A stretch of DNA of 64,000 nucleotides, from the NCBI RefSeq assembly GCF_000143825.1, contig NZ_CM000961.1, forward strand, positions 1 to 64,000, read 5' to 3'. Under the pieces are notes generated by a model. That model had not been told where the DNA came from, did not search any database, and was given only the letters and a program-made list of their open reading frames with translations. The stretch comes from Corynebacterium genitalium ATCC 33030. GTDB taxonomy: Bacteria > Actinomycetota > Actinomycetes > Mycobacteriales > Mycobacteriaceae. Every line of letters begins with the position of its first letter. The first letter of the stretch is position 1. The translations under genes and the position numbers were made by a program. Shown piece after piece: positions 5,858 through 14,284 of this stretch.

Positions 5858-8851
5858 CTACTGCCCCTTCTGGTAGTCCTCAACGGCGCGGTCGAGCTCG
5901 TCCAGGGCTCGGCCGTATTCCTCGAAGGAACCGTCACGGGCGTCCTCGAGGCCGCGCAAGGCCTCGTCGATAGCCGTCAGGGCTTCCTCTTGGTTGGCGG
6001 GCGGGGTGGCTGTGTCGCCGTCGCCCTCGCTTTCCTCGGTCTCCGCGTCGGTGTTGTCCGGGTCCGTCGCCGTGGCCTGGTCCTCGGCGTCGGAAGTAGT
6101 CGAGTCATCGGAGTCCACGATGGAGATGTCTTGGGCCTCCTTCGCGTCAATGCCCACCTGGCTGAGCGCCTGGGAGATCGTCGGGGCGTAACCGACACGG
6201 CCCTTGTAGAACACCAGCACACGCAGCAGCTTCGGGAACGCGGACTCCTGGTCCTTGCGCTGCGAGTAAATCGGCTCGACATAAAGGATCTCGCCGTTAG
6301 CAACCGGCAGGGTGAGCAAATTACCATTCTTCAGCGTGTTGGAGCCCTCCCACAGGGTGCGGTCGCGGGCGACCTGGTCAGAGGACATCAGCGCGTCCTG
6401 AGCCTGCTTCGGACCCTGCGTCTGCGTATTGGTCGGCAGAACGCGGACGGTGATCTGGCCGTAGTTGTCCGGGTCGGAGGTGACCGACATGTGCGCGGCG
6501 AGGAACTCACGGCTCAGACCGCGGTACGGGGTGATCAGCTGGAAGGTCGGGTCACCCGTTTCTGGGTCGGCGGCCACAACGTAGTACGGCGGCTGGTTGA
6601 GCTCCTGGCGGCCTTCCGGCGCGGTCGGATCGTTCGGGACGGACCAGAAGGCGTCGTTGTTGAAGAACACGCCCGGGTCAGACACGTGGTAGCGGGCCAG
6701 CAGCTCGCGCTGGACCTTGAACAGGTCTTCCGGGTAGCGCAGGTGGTCGCGCAGCGAATCGGAAATCTCCGAAGCGGGCTTCACCGTGTCCGGAAAAGCA
6801 CCCATCCACGCCTTGAGGACGGGGTCCTCTTCGTCGAAGGCGTAGAGGTCGACCGAACCGTCGTAGGCGTCGACTGTCGCCTTGACGGAGTTGCGGATGT
6901 AACCGACCTCGTTGTTGACCAATCGCTGGTTGGTGCCCTCCGGGTTGAGCGCGTCCTGCGTGGTGTTCTGCAGGGATTCACGGGTGGAGTACGGCAGGGC
7001 AGACAGCGTGGTGTAGCCGTCGACGATCCACTTGATGCGACCGTCGATAACAGCGGGGTACGTGGTGCTGTCGGTGGTCAGCCACGGTGCGACCTTCTCC
7101 ACGCGCTGGCGCGGGTCACGGTCGTACAAGATCTTGGACTCGCTGCCGACACGGTCCGACAGGATGAGGTTGAGTTCCTGGTACTTCACCGCGTACGCGA
7201 GGCGGTCGACCCAGTTGCCGATGCTCACGCCGCCTTCACCGTCATAGGTGAACGAGGAAGAGTCGGTGTCGTACTCGAGCGGGCCCTGGCCGACATCGCC
7301 GACGATGGCGTAGTCGAGGCCATCTTCAGCGGACGCAATGACTGGGCCGTAGTAGACGCGCGGCTGGTCCACACGGATACCCAGCTCTTCGGCGTCTTCC
7401 TTTTCTTCCGCGTTGGCGTTGGCTTGCAGGTCCGACACCGTGAACACCGGCAGGCCACCGCGGGTGGAGCCGGCGTCCTGGGCAGCTTCGTCGACAATGT
7501 TGGCCTGTGCAGCCACAAAGCCGTTTCCGTGCGTGTACACCGTGTGGCGGTTGAGCCAGTCTTGCTGGTTCTCACGCAGAGCATTCGGGTCCAGCTCGCG
7601 AGCCGCGACGACATAGTCGCGCAGCTCCCCGTCGACTGTGTAGCGGTCCATGGCCAGCTGGTCGGGGAAGCCGTAGAAGTTGCGCAGCTGCTGATTCTGC
7701 GTGAACGTCGGCGACAGGATCTCCGGGTCGAGCAGACGGATGTTGGAGATAGTCGCGGAGTCGCGGCCCACTTCCCCGTCGTTCGTGCTTTCGGAACCCC
7801 AGTTGCTTTCGTAGGTCACTGTGGCGTCGGTAAGCCCGTACGCCTCACGCGTGGCTTCAATGTTGCGCTGAATGTACTCGGACTCGCGCGCCTGGCGGTT
7901 GGGTTTGACGGAGAACTGCTCAACCATCGCGGGCCATGCCTGGCCGATAATGAGCGAGGAGAACAGCATCAGCACAGTCGCCAGCACGGGGATGCGGAAA
8001 TCGCGGAAGATGATCGACACAAAGAATGCCGCCGCTACCAGCACCGCGATGACTACCAGGATGATGCGCGCCGGCAGCTGAGCGTTGATATCGGTGTAGG
8101 AGGCACCGGTGAAGATGTCATTGCTGTCGTAGAGCAGCGTGTAGCGCTCCAGCCAGTAGTCGAGCGCCTTGACCAGCATCCACAGACCGGCAGTGACCGC
8201 GAGCTGGACGCGCGCAGGCTTGGAAATGTGGCCCTTCGTCCCGCTGACTTGGTTGGCCACCCGGATGCTGCCCAGCAAGTAGTGGGTCACCAAAGCGACA
8301 AGGAAAGCAACGATCAGCAGCATCGACAGCACGCTGACCAGCGTGGACAGCGCCGGCAGCGCGAAGGCGTAGAAGCCTAAGTCACGGCCGAATTGCGGGT
8401 CCTGGGAGCCGAAGGAAGAGGAGTTGATCCACAGCAGGAATGTCCGCCAGGAACCCTGCCCGATCATGCCGCTGATGAGCCCCACCACGATAGGCAGCCA
8501 CACCAGCATGGAGCGCACGCTGGACTGGATGGAGGACTGGTATGCCGCCATCGGCGAATTCGGGTCGGCGAAGACGGAGACCCGTTCGCGGGTGCGCCAC
8601 GCGATGAAGGCGGCGGCCCACGTGATCGCGCCGCCGAGCAGACCGAAGATCACGAACAGTGCCACACGGGCGAGGATGACGTTGGTGAACACCCCGCGGT
8701 ATCCCACCTCACCGAACCAGCGGAACTCTGTGTAGAGGCCCACAAGTAGGGGGACGAGGAACAGAATCAGCGCAATGATTCCGAAGGTCACCAGTAGTTT
8801 ATTCGTGGATTTCCCCGACTCCGGGCGGGGGCGGTTCAGGCGCGTGGCCAA
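5858..8851 (-). CDS. UPF0182 family large membrane protein
   Basis: A 997-residue protein of the UPF0182 family, conserved across Actinobacteria (Rv3193c type), function unknown. About seven membrane helices occupy the first third (the first near 20-42, LLVTFGIIALILFLVPLLVG), followed by a very large soluble domain probably facing outward and an acidic, low-complexity tail (D/E/T/S-rich, about 900-950) before a short coiled-coil-like end. The start is TTG at 8851 with AAGGAG seven nt upstream. It is divergent from the PPA1309-family gene; the same neighbours occur in mycobacteria. Confidence 0.93.
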   Translation of the reverse strand: MATRLNRPRPESGKSTNKLLVTFGIIALILFLVPLLVGLYTEFRWFGEVGYRGVFTNVILARVALFVIFGLLGGAITWAAAFIAWRTRERVSVFADPNSPMAAYQSSIQSSVRSMLVWLPIVVGLISGMIGQGSWRTFLLWINSSSFGSQDPQFGRDLGFYAFALPALSTLVSVLSMLLIVAFLVALVTHYLLGSIRVANQVSGTKGHISKPARVQLAVTAGLWMLVKALDYWLERYTLLYDSNDIFTGASYTDINAQLPARIILVVIAVLVAAAFFVSIIFRDFRIPVLATVLMLFSSLIIGQAWPAMVEQFSVKPNRQARESEYIQRNIEATREAYGLTDATVTYESNWGSESTNDGEVGRDSATISNIRLLDPEILSPTFTQNQQLRNFYGFPDQLAMDRYTVDGELRDYVVAARELDPNALRENQQDWLNRHTVYTHGNGFVAAQANIVDEAAQDAGSTRGGLPVFTVSDLQANANAEEKEDAEELGIRVDQPRVYYGPVIASAEDGLDYAIVGDVGQGPLEYDTDSSSFTYDGEGGVSIGNWVDRLAYAVKYQELNLILSDRVGSESKILYDRDPRQRVEKVAPWLTTDSTTYPAVIDGRIKWIVDGYTTLSALPYSTRESLQNTTQDALNPEGTNQRLVNNEVGYIRNSVKATVDAYDGSVDLYAFDEEDPVLKAWMGAFPDTVKPASEISDSLRDHLRYPEDLFKVQRELLARYHVSDPGVFFNNDAFWSVPNDPTAPEGRQELNQPPYYVVAADPETGDPTFQLITPYRGLSREFLAAHMSVTSDPDNYGQITVRVLPTNTQTQGPKQAQDALMSSDQVARDRTLWEGSNTLKNGNLLTLPVANGEILYVEPIYSQRKDQESAFPKLLRVLVFYKGRVGYAPTISQALSQVGIDAKEAQDISIVDSDDSTTSDAEDQATATDPDNTDAETEESEGDGDTATPPANQEEALTAIDEALRGLEDARDGSFEEYGRALDELDRAVEDYQKGQ

Positions 8852-8941
8852 ATCCAGCTCCTTATAACGGCTTAGAACGATGAACTATTAAGCTTTAACA
8901 CTAAAGTGCCTAACGCCTAAAAGACCAGAAGGGTTCCCCAG

Positions 8942-9463
8942 TTGCGCCAGCAAGCTCTCAACAAGGCCATGATGGAGGCCGTCGAGTTCGTCCACGCGGA
9001 AGGCTGGGACGCGCCGCCCACGCTGTTCGCCCTGGTGCCGACGGAGTTGGTCGTGGACCAGCTCGCCGCACTCGACGAGGAGGCGGATTCCCCGTTGACC
9101 TTGGTGGTTCAGGAGCTCCCGGAGCACATCCTGCCTGGTTCAGACGAGTTAGGCGACTATATCGCGCGCCTGGCATGGCCAGCAGAGGTCGAGGGCGTCA
9201 TCCTGGCGCAGGAGATCGTCTTCATGGACACCAGCGGCACTGCCGAAGCGTCCCCGGCCCGGTTGTTCTCCGGCGTGCTGCGGGACGAAGATATTGAGCA
9301 GACCTTGCTGCAGATCCGCCCGACCGAAGAGGAGCTGGAAGCGGCTGGCCCGTTCGCAGAAGACGATATCCAACTGCGCGGCGGACCCAACGTCGCACCC
9401 GCAGTCATCGGCGCATTGCGGTACAGCTTGGAGAACGATCCGCAGGAAGACGATCTACACTAA
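8942..9463 (+). CDS. PPA1309 family protein
   Basis: A 173-residue soluble acidic protein of the actinobacterial PPA1309 family (no known reaction). It starts at TTG 8942 with a weak AAGG site; the divergent UPF0182 gene begins 90 nt away. The conserved blocks are the alpha-helical N-terminus (LNKAMMEAVEFVHAEGW), FALVPTELV, the core LAWPAEVEGVILAQEI and the end GGPNVAPAVIGALRYSL. Family synteny with UPF0182, PDZ-Lon and Zincin_2 genes is kept here, which suggests a shared but uncharacterised role near the membrane. Confidence 0.85.
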   Translation: MRQQALNKAMMEAVEFVHAEGWDAPPTLFALVPTELVVDQLAALDEEADSPLTLVVQELPEHILPGSDELGDYIARLAWPAEVEGVILAQEIVFMDTSGTAEASPARLFSGVLRDEDIEQTLLQIRPTEEELEAAGPFAEDDIQLRGGPNVAPAVIGALRYSLENDPQEDDLH

Positions 9464-9491
9464 GGGGGTCTACTTTAAAGGAGTTACCCCC

Positions 9492-10193
9492 GTGCCGTCT
9501 TCGTCCCTGCCCCGCCATCGCCGTGCGCCTGTCGCGCTCGCGGCGATGAGCTTGGTTGTCACGCTCGCCGCCTGCTCTGACAAAGAGAGCAAAGAGCCTT
9601 TGCCGACACCTGCGCCGGAATCCACCTCCGCTGAGACTGTGGCCGACGAATCCACGGCTGAGGAATCCACGGCGGAAACCAGCAAGCAGAACGGGTGGCG
9701 CCGCCGCAGCGACGATCCAGAACTCGTGGCTCAAGTCGCGGAGCAATTCGCGGCGCTTGCGCCCGCAGAGCTTTTCGACGCACTAGATACCTGCTCGGAA
9801 ACCAGCCTGAAAGGCTCCATCGAATGCACCGGCGCTGATGTGGGAAAGATCCAGTTCTTCGAGTCCGAGTCCATGGCCGCAGACACAAAGGATCTGCTGA
9901 CTGGGCTGAGGAGCTCCCGCATCGTTGAAGAGTCCGAGGACGGCAACAAGATCGTCGGCTGGTCGATGCTGGGCCGGACCGCCGTCCTCACCGTGGTGGA
10001 CTCCGACAAGGGCCAGCTGCTGCAGCAGATGGTCGACAGCGGAGATGTTGACCCTGAGCAGCGCATTTACGAGCTGGGGCTAGCTGAAGACGACGGCAGC
10101 GGAGTGAAGACCCCTGCGCTCGCCACGGATGAAGAAGAGCAGGAAGGCGAGCAAGAAGAGCAAGACGCGAAGCAGCTCACCAACGAGCAGTAG
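9492..10193 (+). CDS. Putative lipoprotein, function unknown
   Basis: 233 residues from GTG 9492, chosen because AAGGAG lies nine nt upstream. A basic N-terminus (RHRRAP) and hydrophobic stretch lead to the lipobox TLAAC with Cys28, so the protein should be a diacylglyceryl-modified lipoprotein on the outer face of the membrane. A Thr/Ser/Glu-rich linker (about 30-65) is followed by a compact domain, then an acidic tail with E/Q runs. Two cysteines in the domain (DTCSET, SIECTG) could form a disulfide. It lies 28 nt after the PPA1309 gene and converges with the PDZ gene. I recognise no family. Confidence 0.8.
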   Translation: MPSSSLPRHRRAPVALAAMSLVVTLAACSDKESKEPLPTPAPESTSAETVADESTAEESTAETSKQNGWRRRSDDPELVAQVAEQFAALAPAELFDALDTCSETSLKGSIECTGADVGKIQFFESESMAADTKDLLTGLRSSRIVEESEDGNKIVGWSMLGRTAVLTVVDSDKGQLLQQMVDSGDVDPEQRIYELGLAEDDGSGVKTPALATDEEEQEGEQEEQDAKQLTNEQ

Positions 10194-10197
10194 CGCG

Positions 10198-11295
10198 CTA
10201 GTCCGCCGCGCAGGTTTTGACGGGGGATCCTTCGGAGAAGGCGGACATGGCGGCTACTGCGTCGTCAAGCGTGGCGACGCTCGCGACAACCATATCCCCC
10301 GCATCGACCTTGCTTGCTTCCTTGCAGTTGTTCTCGGGCGCGAGGAAGAGTTCTGCGCCGCCGTCGCGTGCGCCTTCGATCTTGTGCGTGATGCCGCCGA
10401 TCGGACCGACGGAGCCATCTTCGGAGATGGTGCCGGTGCCCGCGACGTGCTTGCCGCCGTTGAGTTCGCCGGGCGAGAGCTTATCGATGACCGCGAGCGA
10501 GAAGATCATTCCTGCGCTCGGGCCTCCCACGTCGTTGAAGTTGTAGTTCACCGCAACATCGCCAGTGGGCTCCGAAGACATGGTCACACCCAGCAGCGGG
10601 ACGGACTCATCCTGGGGGTTGGTGCCGAGGGTGATGGTGGCCTCCCCCGGCTCACCGTCGCGCTCGTAAGAAATAGTGAGCTCGTCTCCGGGATTCTTTG
10701 ACCGGACGAGGTCCTGGACCTCCTGCGGGGCGGAAACATCGGTGCCATCGACAGCTGTGATGATGTCTTCGGGCTTGAGTGCGTCGGCCGCAGCGCCGTC
10801 TTCGAGGACGTCGTGAATGAGGACGCGGGTCGGCTCCCCCAGGTAGCGCATTGCCGCGACCGTGGCGGCAGCTTCGGAGGCGACGAACGTGGCCTCATTG
10901 TGCTTGCGCATCTCCTCGTCCGACATATTTGCCGGCATGATCTGGTTGATCGGTACGAGCGTGTCATCGGAGATCAGCCAGCGGCTCAGCGCTTGCCCCA
11001 CGGTCATGTTGGTGCGCACAGACACTGTCGTCATGTCCAGGCTGCCTGCGGTCGGATCGACATCCGCCCCCTCAATTTCGATGACGGGGGTGCCATCGAC
11101 TTCTTCCAGGGTGTTGAACGTCGGCCCCGGCCCCTGCGCCGCGAACGGCACTGTGAACCGGATATCGGTCCCCGGAATGCCCCCGGCCACGAACAACGCA
11201 GCCGCCACCGCAAGGGGAATACCGCCCCACACCACCGCAGCACGGCGGCGTTTCACGGAGGGAGCGGGTTGGTCCGCAGTAGCAGGCAAAGTCAC
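10198..11295 (-). CDS. PDZ-domain protein with Lon-type serine protease domain (YlbL family)
   Basis: A membrane-anchored secreted protease of 365 residues. One N-terminal helix (VVWGGIPLAVAAALFVAGGI) is followed by an extracytoplasmic PDZ domain (around LIHDVLEDGAAADALKPEDI) and a Lon-like S16 domain. The catalytic Ser is in GGPSAGMIFS and the Lys in GGITHKIEGA, so the dyad is intact. Rv3194c is the mycobacterial counterpart. The start is placed at GTG 11295 because a -10 TAGGCT lies eight nt before it (leaderless); an in-frame ATG at 11370 is the alternative. It is divergent from the Zincin_2 gene and shares its promoter region. Confidence 0.88.
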   Translation of the reverse strand: MTLPATADQPAPSVKRRRAAVVWGGIPLAVAAALFVAGGIPGTDIRFTVPFAAQGPGPTFNTLEEVDGTPVIEIEGADVDPTAGSLDMTTVSVRTNMTVGQALSRWLISDDTLVPINQIMPANMSDEEMRKHNEATFVASEAAATVAAMRYLGEPTRVLIHDVLEDGAAADALKPEDIITAVDGTDVSAPQEVQDLVRSKNPGDELTISYERDGEPGEATITLGTNPQDESVPLLGVTMSSEPTGDVAVNYNFNDVGGPSAGMIFSLAVIDKLSPGELNGGKHVAGTGTISEDGSVGPIGGITHKIEGARDGGAELFLAPENNCKEASKVDAGDMVVASVATLDDAVAAMSAFSEGSPVKTCAAD

Positions 11296-11406
11296 GGCAG
11301 TAAAGCCTACAACAGCCTGTTCAAAAGACCGTGTTCGCTTAGAGCGTTGCCTGTTCAGCCCGTTTTTCATTGTAGGGCGTGTTTCACCGCCGGTAGGCTG
11401 GCCACC

Positions 11407-12888
11407 ATGGTTAATGGATTCGGGTTCTCTTTCCCTAACGACGACCGCGATGATCGCGACGACCGGGACGGCCAGGACGGAAACGGCCGCAACGACGGCA
11501 ACGGCCGCGACGATCAGGGCCGCCAGGACAACCCGTTCGGCCAGTTCGGGTTCGGCATTGGCGGCACCCAAGGCTTTAGCGGCGGCTTCGGCAACCTCGG
11601 CGAGGTCCTGGGCCAGTTCAGCGAGATGCTCTCCGGCTTGGGCGAGCAGGCCAATAAGGCCGGCCAAGAGCGCCCCAAGCAGGACGCGGTCAACTACGAC
11701 GTGGCGCTGCGCGCTGCCCGCCAGGTGGTCAAGAACCCGCGTGGTGCGACTGCAGGCGACACGAATGCCGTTACAGAGTCGACGAGGCTTGCGAACCTGT
11801 GGATTGATGACGCAACGGCGCTCCCCGATTCCGGCTCCCGCCCCGAGGCATGGAGCGCGGACGACTGGCTGACCAACACCCTGCCCACGTGGAAGCGCAT
11901 GGTCAGCCCCGTCGCAGAGCACATGGGCCGCGCCCAGCTCGACGCGATGCCGGAGGAGGCACGCGAGATCTTCGGCCCCATCACGCAGATGCTCGGCCAC
12001 TTCAACTCGATGAACTTCGGCGCCAAGCTCGGCCAGGCGCTCGGTGACTTAGCCAACCAGGCGCTGACCGGCAATGACTTCGGCCTTCCGGTCGCGCCGA
12101 AGGGTGTCATCGGCATTGTGCCGAAGAACATTGAGCCGATTTCGGAACAGCTGTCTGTGCCGGGGCAAGAGGTGCTCGTCTACATCTCGGCGCGCGAGGC
12201 CGCTCGCCAGCGCCTGTTCACCCACGTGCCGTGGCTCGTCGAGCGCATCGTGTCGTCGGTTGAGGAATACTCCGTCGGCCTGGAGCTGGACACCTCCCAC
12301 ATTGAGGAGAAGATCCGGGATCTCAACCTCGAGTCGGGCGACCCAGCGAAGATCCAGGAGGCGATGCAGGAGATGCAGGGCGCGGACATGTCCCCGCGCG
12401 TCACCTCGCGCAACGCTGCCGCAGCAGACCGGTTGGAAACGCTGCTCGCGCTCGTCGAAGGCTGGGTCGAGGTTGTCGTCGAGGACGCCCTCGGCTCCCG
12501 CATCCCGTCCACTGCGGCGATGACGGAGTCGTGGGCACGCCGCCGCGCGACCGGCGGGTCCGCTGAGAACGCCTTTGCCAACGTCGTCGGCATTGAGCTG
12601 GGCGCTCCGAAGACGAACGAAGCCGCCGACCTGTGGCGCCGCGCTACCACTGCCGTTGGTGCGGAGCGACGCGACAAGGTGTGGGACCACCCGGACCTGT
12701 TGCCGACGGGAGAGCACTTGGAGAATCCGGCTGCCTTCATCGACACGCTTCTCGACGATGCTCCGGACGACCAGTTCGACGAAGAGATCGCCAAACTCGA
12801 GGAGATGCTCGCTGAAGAGCCCGGCCCAAGCGAGGACGACCGCGGCACTGACGGCAGCTCCGGCACCGAGGACGACAAGAACGACTAG
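11407..12888 (+). CDS. Zinc-dependent metalloprotease-like protein (Zincin_2 / DUF2342)
   Basis: 493 residues, homologous to Rv3195 (PF10103). The first 45 residues are a disordered D/R/G/N-rich repeat (DDRDDRDGQDGNGR), then a Gly/Phe-rich segment, then the helical core with the family block EAARQRLFTHVPWLVERI, in which the usual zincin helix sits. No canonical HExxH is present, so protease activity is unproven. The start ATG 11407 follows TAGGCT by seven nt and is best read as leaderless. Its TAG stop overlaps the stop of the convergent YgjP-like gene by the shared CTAG. Confidence 0.87.
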   Translation: MVNGFGFSFPNDDRDDRDDRDGQDGNGRNDGNGRDDQGRQDNPFGQFGFGIGGTQGFSGGFGNLGEVLGQFSEMLSGLGEQANKAGQERPKQDAVNYDVALRAARQVVKNPRGATAGDTNAVTESTRLANLWIDDATALPDSGSRPEAWSADDWLTNTLPTWKRMVSPVAEHMGRAQLDAMPEEAREIFGPITQMLGHFNSMNFGAKLGQALGDLANQALTGNDFGLPVAPKGVIGIVPKNIEPISEQLSVPGQEVLVYISAREAARQRLFTHVPWLVERIVSSVEEYSVGLELDTSHIEEKIRDLNLESGDPAKIQEAMQEMQGADMSPRVTSRNAAAADRLETLLALVEGWVEVVVEDALGSRIPSTAAMTESWARRRATGGSAENAFANVVGIELGAPKTNEAADLWRRATTAVGAERRDKVWDHPDLLPTGEHLENPAAFIDTLLDDAPDDQFDEEIAKLEEMLAEEPGPSEDDRGTDGSSGTEDDKND

Positions 12889-13388
12889 TTCTGCCCGAAC
12901 CTCTGGAACGCCTCTAAATAGCCCTTCGCGCGCTCAGCGCGGGGGGCTTTGTCGGCGTGCTCCCAGAACTCAGGGCCGTGGCCGGGGATGAAGGTGTGCA
13001 CGAGTTCGTGAACCAACACGGCGTCGACCACCCAGTCGGGCACGTCCCGTAGCCGGTCAGAAATGCGAATGTCACCGGTCGCCGTGCTGCAGGACCCCCA
13101 CAGTGTCGACTGGTTGGAGGTCCACCGCACGGATCCGATGCGCGCTTGCCCGTCGAGGACGGAGTCGTTGAGGGACTGTGCGCGAGCGAGCAGGTCCTCG
13201 TCGGACAGCGTGCTGGTGGTGAGTTTGCGCTCCATCTTCGCCAGGATGCCGTCGACAGCGTCGCGTTCCTGCGCGGCGGTGAAACGTGCCGGAATGCGGA
13301 CTTCAATGCGGTCGCCTTTGAACCGCGCCTGTACCGTGCGGGTCCTGCGCTCAGAGCGGATCACGTCCACGTTGTCGCGGTCGAGCAT
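12885..13388 (-). CDS. YgjP-type M48-like metallopeptidase domain protein (DUF45)
   Basis: 167 residues. The motif HELVHTFIPGHGPEFW contains HExxH with a downstream H and E, matching the YgjP/DUF45 and SprT-like zinc peptidase fold; WGSCSTATGDIRI is the other conserved block. It is cytoplasmic, with no signal sequence. ATG 13388 is chosen because GGAGG lies nine nt upstream. The gene converges with the Zincin_2 gene and is divergent from the cyclodehydratase-like gene. The family is related to SprT-type proteases, but the substrate here is unknown. Confidence 0.85.
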   Translation of the reverse strand: MLDRDNVDVIRSERRTRTVQARFKGDRIEVRIPARFTAAQERDAVDGILAKMERKLTTSTLSDEDLLARAQSLNDSVLDGQARIGSVRWTSNQSTLWGSCSTATGDIRISDRLRDVPDWVVDAVLVHELVHTFIPGHGPEFWEHADKAPRAERAKGYLEAFQRFGQN

Positions 13389-13413
13389 GCGCAGTGTCCT
13401 CCCGTGTGCTGCA

Positions 13414-14268
13414 ATGGCTCCTATGGGGGACTCAACATTAGTTCGTTTGGCGCCCGGTGTGAATGTGCTGGTCCGTGGGGAGGGATCGGTGCAGTTCGGG
13501 CTGGATGCGTCGAGAAGCGCGGTGCTGGACACGGCGCACCCGCGCCAGCTCAAGGCCATCCTGGATGCCATGATCGAGCCTACGGCCGTGCGCGATGTTC
13601 TCAACGCCCTGCGAGGCATTCCCGAGATTGATGAGCCGGAGGCGCGGGCGCTGGTCAACGATTTGCTGAACTACCGCATCCTCGTCGACGCCAGCGAACG
13701 CACCGTCGTGGTGCTCGGCACTTCAGCTTTGGCGGACGAGGTGGTGCGGTTGCTGCGCACCGGCGGGATCACAGTGCGCACACCGCTTATCGACGAACCC
13801 CTCCACCCCTTCTTTTCCCTCCTCTCCCCTGATACACCCGTCGTGGTTGTTGACCAGGTGCCCCAGCTGGTGCGGCTGCGCGAGGCGCTGGCCGATCACA
13901 CCGGGTGGATCATCCCGGTATTCACGTTGGATTCGCGGGTGGTGGTCGGCCCGGCAAGCCTCGACGGGGACGGTCCGTGCCTTGAGTGTGTGCTCATGCA
14001 CGCCCAGGAGCGCGACCCGCACACGCATGTCACCGCTACGGCACTGTCGCAGGCCTCGAGCACGAATGCCCCGGATCCTGCGGTGGTCGCCGCTGGCGCA
14101 GCTGCCGCCGCGGTGATCGTGCGCCGGTGCGCGGAGGTGCCAGAACCTCCCGGTGTGCTCGTTCCGGAAGCGGAGCCCGGAATCGCGCTGATCATCGACC
14201 CCTTCGGGCCGCAGTGGGTGGCTGAGCACCCCCTGGGCACGCACAAGAGCTGCCCTGCCTGCTTGTGA
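13414..14268 (+). CDS. ThiF/TOMM-cyclodehydratase-like protein with zinc tetracysteine
   Basis: 284 residues with a Rossmann-like segment (TVVVLGTSALADEVVRLL) and two CxxC pairs, PCLECVLMH (about 190) and KSCPACL at the extreme C-terminus, which form the structural zinc site in ThiF/E1-like and azoline-cyclodehydratase partner proteins. No precursor peptide or YcaO gene is nearby, so a role in a RiPP pathway is doubtful; orthologues sit beside uvrD2 in many actinobacteria. The ATP-binding arginine finger of E1 enzymes is not evident. The start could be ATG 13414 or 13423; neither has a clear ribosome-binding site. Confidence 0.7.
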   Translation: MAPMGDSTLVRLAPGVNVLVRGEGSVQFGLDASRSAVLDTAHPRQLKAILDAMIEPTAVRDVLNALRGIPEIDEPEARALVNDLLNYRILVDASERTVVVLGTSALADEVVRLLRTGGITVRTPLIDEPLHPFFSLLSPDTPVVVVDQVPQLVRLREALADHTGWIIPVFTLDSRVVVGPASLDGDGPCLECVLMHAQERDPHTHVTATALSQASSTNAPDPAVVAAGAAAAAVIVRRCAEVPEPPGVLVPEAEPGIALIIDPFGPQWVAEHPLGTHKSCPACL

Positions 14269-14284
14269 GGGGGCACGGAAGGGG

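Noticed and set aside
5792-8380. 862-codon plus-strand open frame
   Set aside because: Lies antisense to the UPF0182 gene; the long frame is a product of high GC and codon bias, with no domain.
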